A model generated the notes under the pieces. That model did no database searches. It saw only the letters and a list, made by a program, of their open reading frames with translations, and was not told where the DNA came from. From positions 4,278,001 through 4,342,000 of the forward strand of contig NZ_CP128361.1 of the NCBI RefSeq assembly GCF_030345075.1: a stretch of 64,000 nt of DNA, given 5' to 3'. The position numbers were made by a program, and so were the translations under genes. This document shows, piece after piece, positions 63,697 to 64,000 of this stretch. The number at the start of each line of letters is the position of its first letter. Position 1 is the stretch's first letter. Source of the stretch: Solwaraspora sp. WMMA2065 (GTDB lineage Bacteria; Actinomycetota; Actinomycetes; Mycobacteriales; Micromonosporaceae).

Positions 63697-64000
63697 ATGG
63701 GCAACACATCGGCGCGCATCCTGGTCGTCGACGACCAGCCGAACATCGTCGACATGCTGGTCACCGTGCTCACCTTCCACGGTTTCGCCGTCGACTCCGC
63801 GACCACGGTGGCGCAGGCGGAGCAGCTCGCCGAGTCGGGTCGACCGGACCTCGTCGTACTCGACGTGATGCTGCCCGACGGCGACGGCTTCGACCTGTGC
63901 CGGCGGCTACGGCAACGCGGCCACCGGTTCGGCATCGTCTTCCTGACCGCCCGCGACGCCCGCCGCGACCTGGTCTCCGGGCTAACCCTCGGCGGTGACG
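63697..64000 (+). CDS. Response regulator, receiver domain (3-prime end beyond window)
   Basis: Starts at the ATG at 63697 and is open to the window edge (101 residues). ILVVDDQPN gives the acidic pair near residue 10, LVVLDVMLPDGDGFDL holds the phospho-accepting Asp near residue 54, and FLTARD has the conserved Thr. The phrasing is that of an OmpR/PhoB-class receiver; the DNA-binding domain would lie to the right. The partner histidine kinase is probably the next gene. The 69 bases before it contain no clear promoter. Confidence 0.92.
   Translation, partial: MGNTSARILVVDDQPNIVDMLVTVLTFHGFAVDSATTVAQAEQLAESGRPDLVVLDVMLPDGDGFDLCRRLRQRGHRFGIVFLTARDARRDLVSGLTLGGD

Overview
This 64 kb window is high-GC actinobacterial chromosome. 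The best fit is the family Micromonosporaceae (Micromonospora or a close relative). The grounds are a complete 14-gene nuo operon followed by a polyprenyl diphosphate synthase, the futalosine menaquinone genes mqnC and mqnA, an EccB/WXG100 type VII secretion edge, XRE-DUF5753/DUF397 regulatory pairs, a GPP34 protein, and many GTG/TTG starts. I saw no rRNA, tRNA, CRISPR array, insertion sequence or prophage.

Layout. 0-3.1 kb, leftward: the end of a type VII (ESX) secretion locus, with an SseB-like protein cut by the edge, two WXG100 proteins and EccB. 3.2-6.3 kb: a small membrane protein, a GNAT acetyltransferase, an ECF sigma/anti-sigma pair and an IclR regulator. 6.5-27.7 kb, leftward: the respiratory block. 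nuoA to nuoN form one 16 kb operon, with a polyprenyl synthase, a menaquinone reductase-like flavoprotein, the menaquinone methyltransferase and mqnC around it; mqnA lies apart at 38.2 kb. Between them these supply the quinone and the complex that reduces it. 27.7-31.7 kb, rightward: a membrane glycosyltransferase, a 62-residue membrane protein coupled to a processive GT2 synthase, and a P-loop kinase-like protein. 31.7-35.7 kb, leftward: the phenylacetyl-CoA epoxidase operon paaABCDE.

36.1-45.2 kb: tandem beta-lactamase-fold serine hydrolases, mqnA, a HelR-like RNA polymerase recycling ATPase, a DUF1648 membrane protein, a hemerythrin/lipase-fold fusion whose lipase half has lost its catalytic serine, and a two-domain VOC protein. 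45.1-48.4 kb: a btuFCD-type vitamin B12 importer behind a clear cobalamin riboswitch with a candidate Shine-Dalgarno-sequestering hairpin. 48.4-50.3 kb: a secreted M14 carboxypeptidase with a strong two-part terminator.

50.4-63.6 kb is an accessory, decaying region. It holds an APH-fold kinase, a DUF2809 protein, a GntR/membrane pair, a vapB antitoxin with a wrecked vapC, a small secreted protein, SDR and LysR genes, a GPP34-DivIVA-small-protein cluster facing an XRE-DUF5753/DUF397 module with a duplicated DUF397 gene, a P-loop kinase remnant, a SUKH-type protein, an Asp-nucleophile hydrolase and a methyltransferase. Several long perfect palindromes sit here. Two of them, at 59.5 and 62.2 kb, are copies of one family and show compensatory base changes between their arms. 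The window ends inside a response regulator gene.

The best leads for something not well described are the covarying palindrome family, the pseudo-lipase/hemerythrin fusion, the tandem KNG-type serine hydrolases and the small-membrane-protein/GT2 pair. I did not find a clearly novel multi-gene defence or biosynthetic system.
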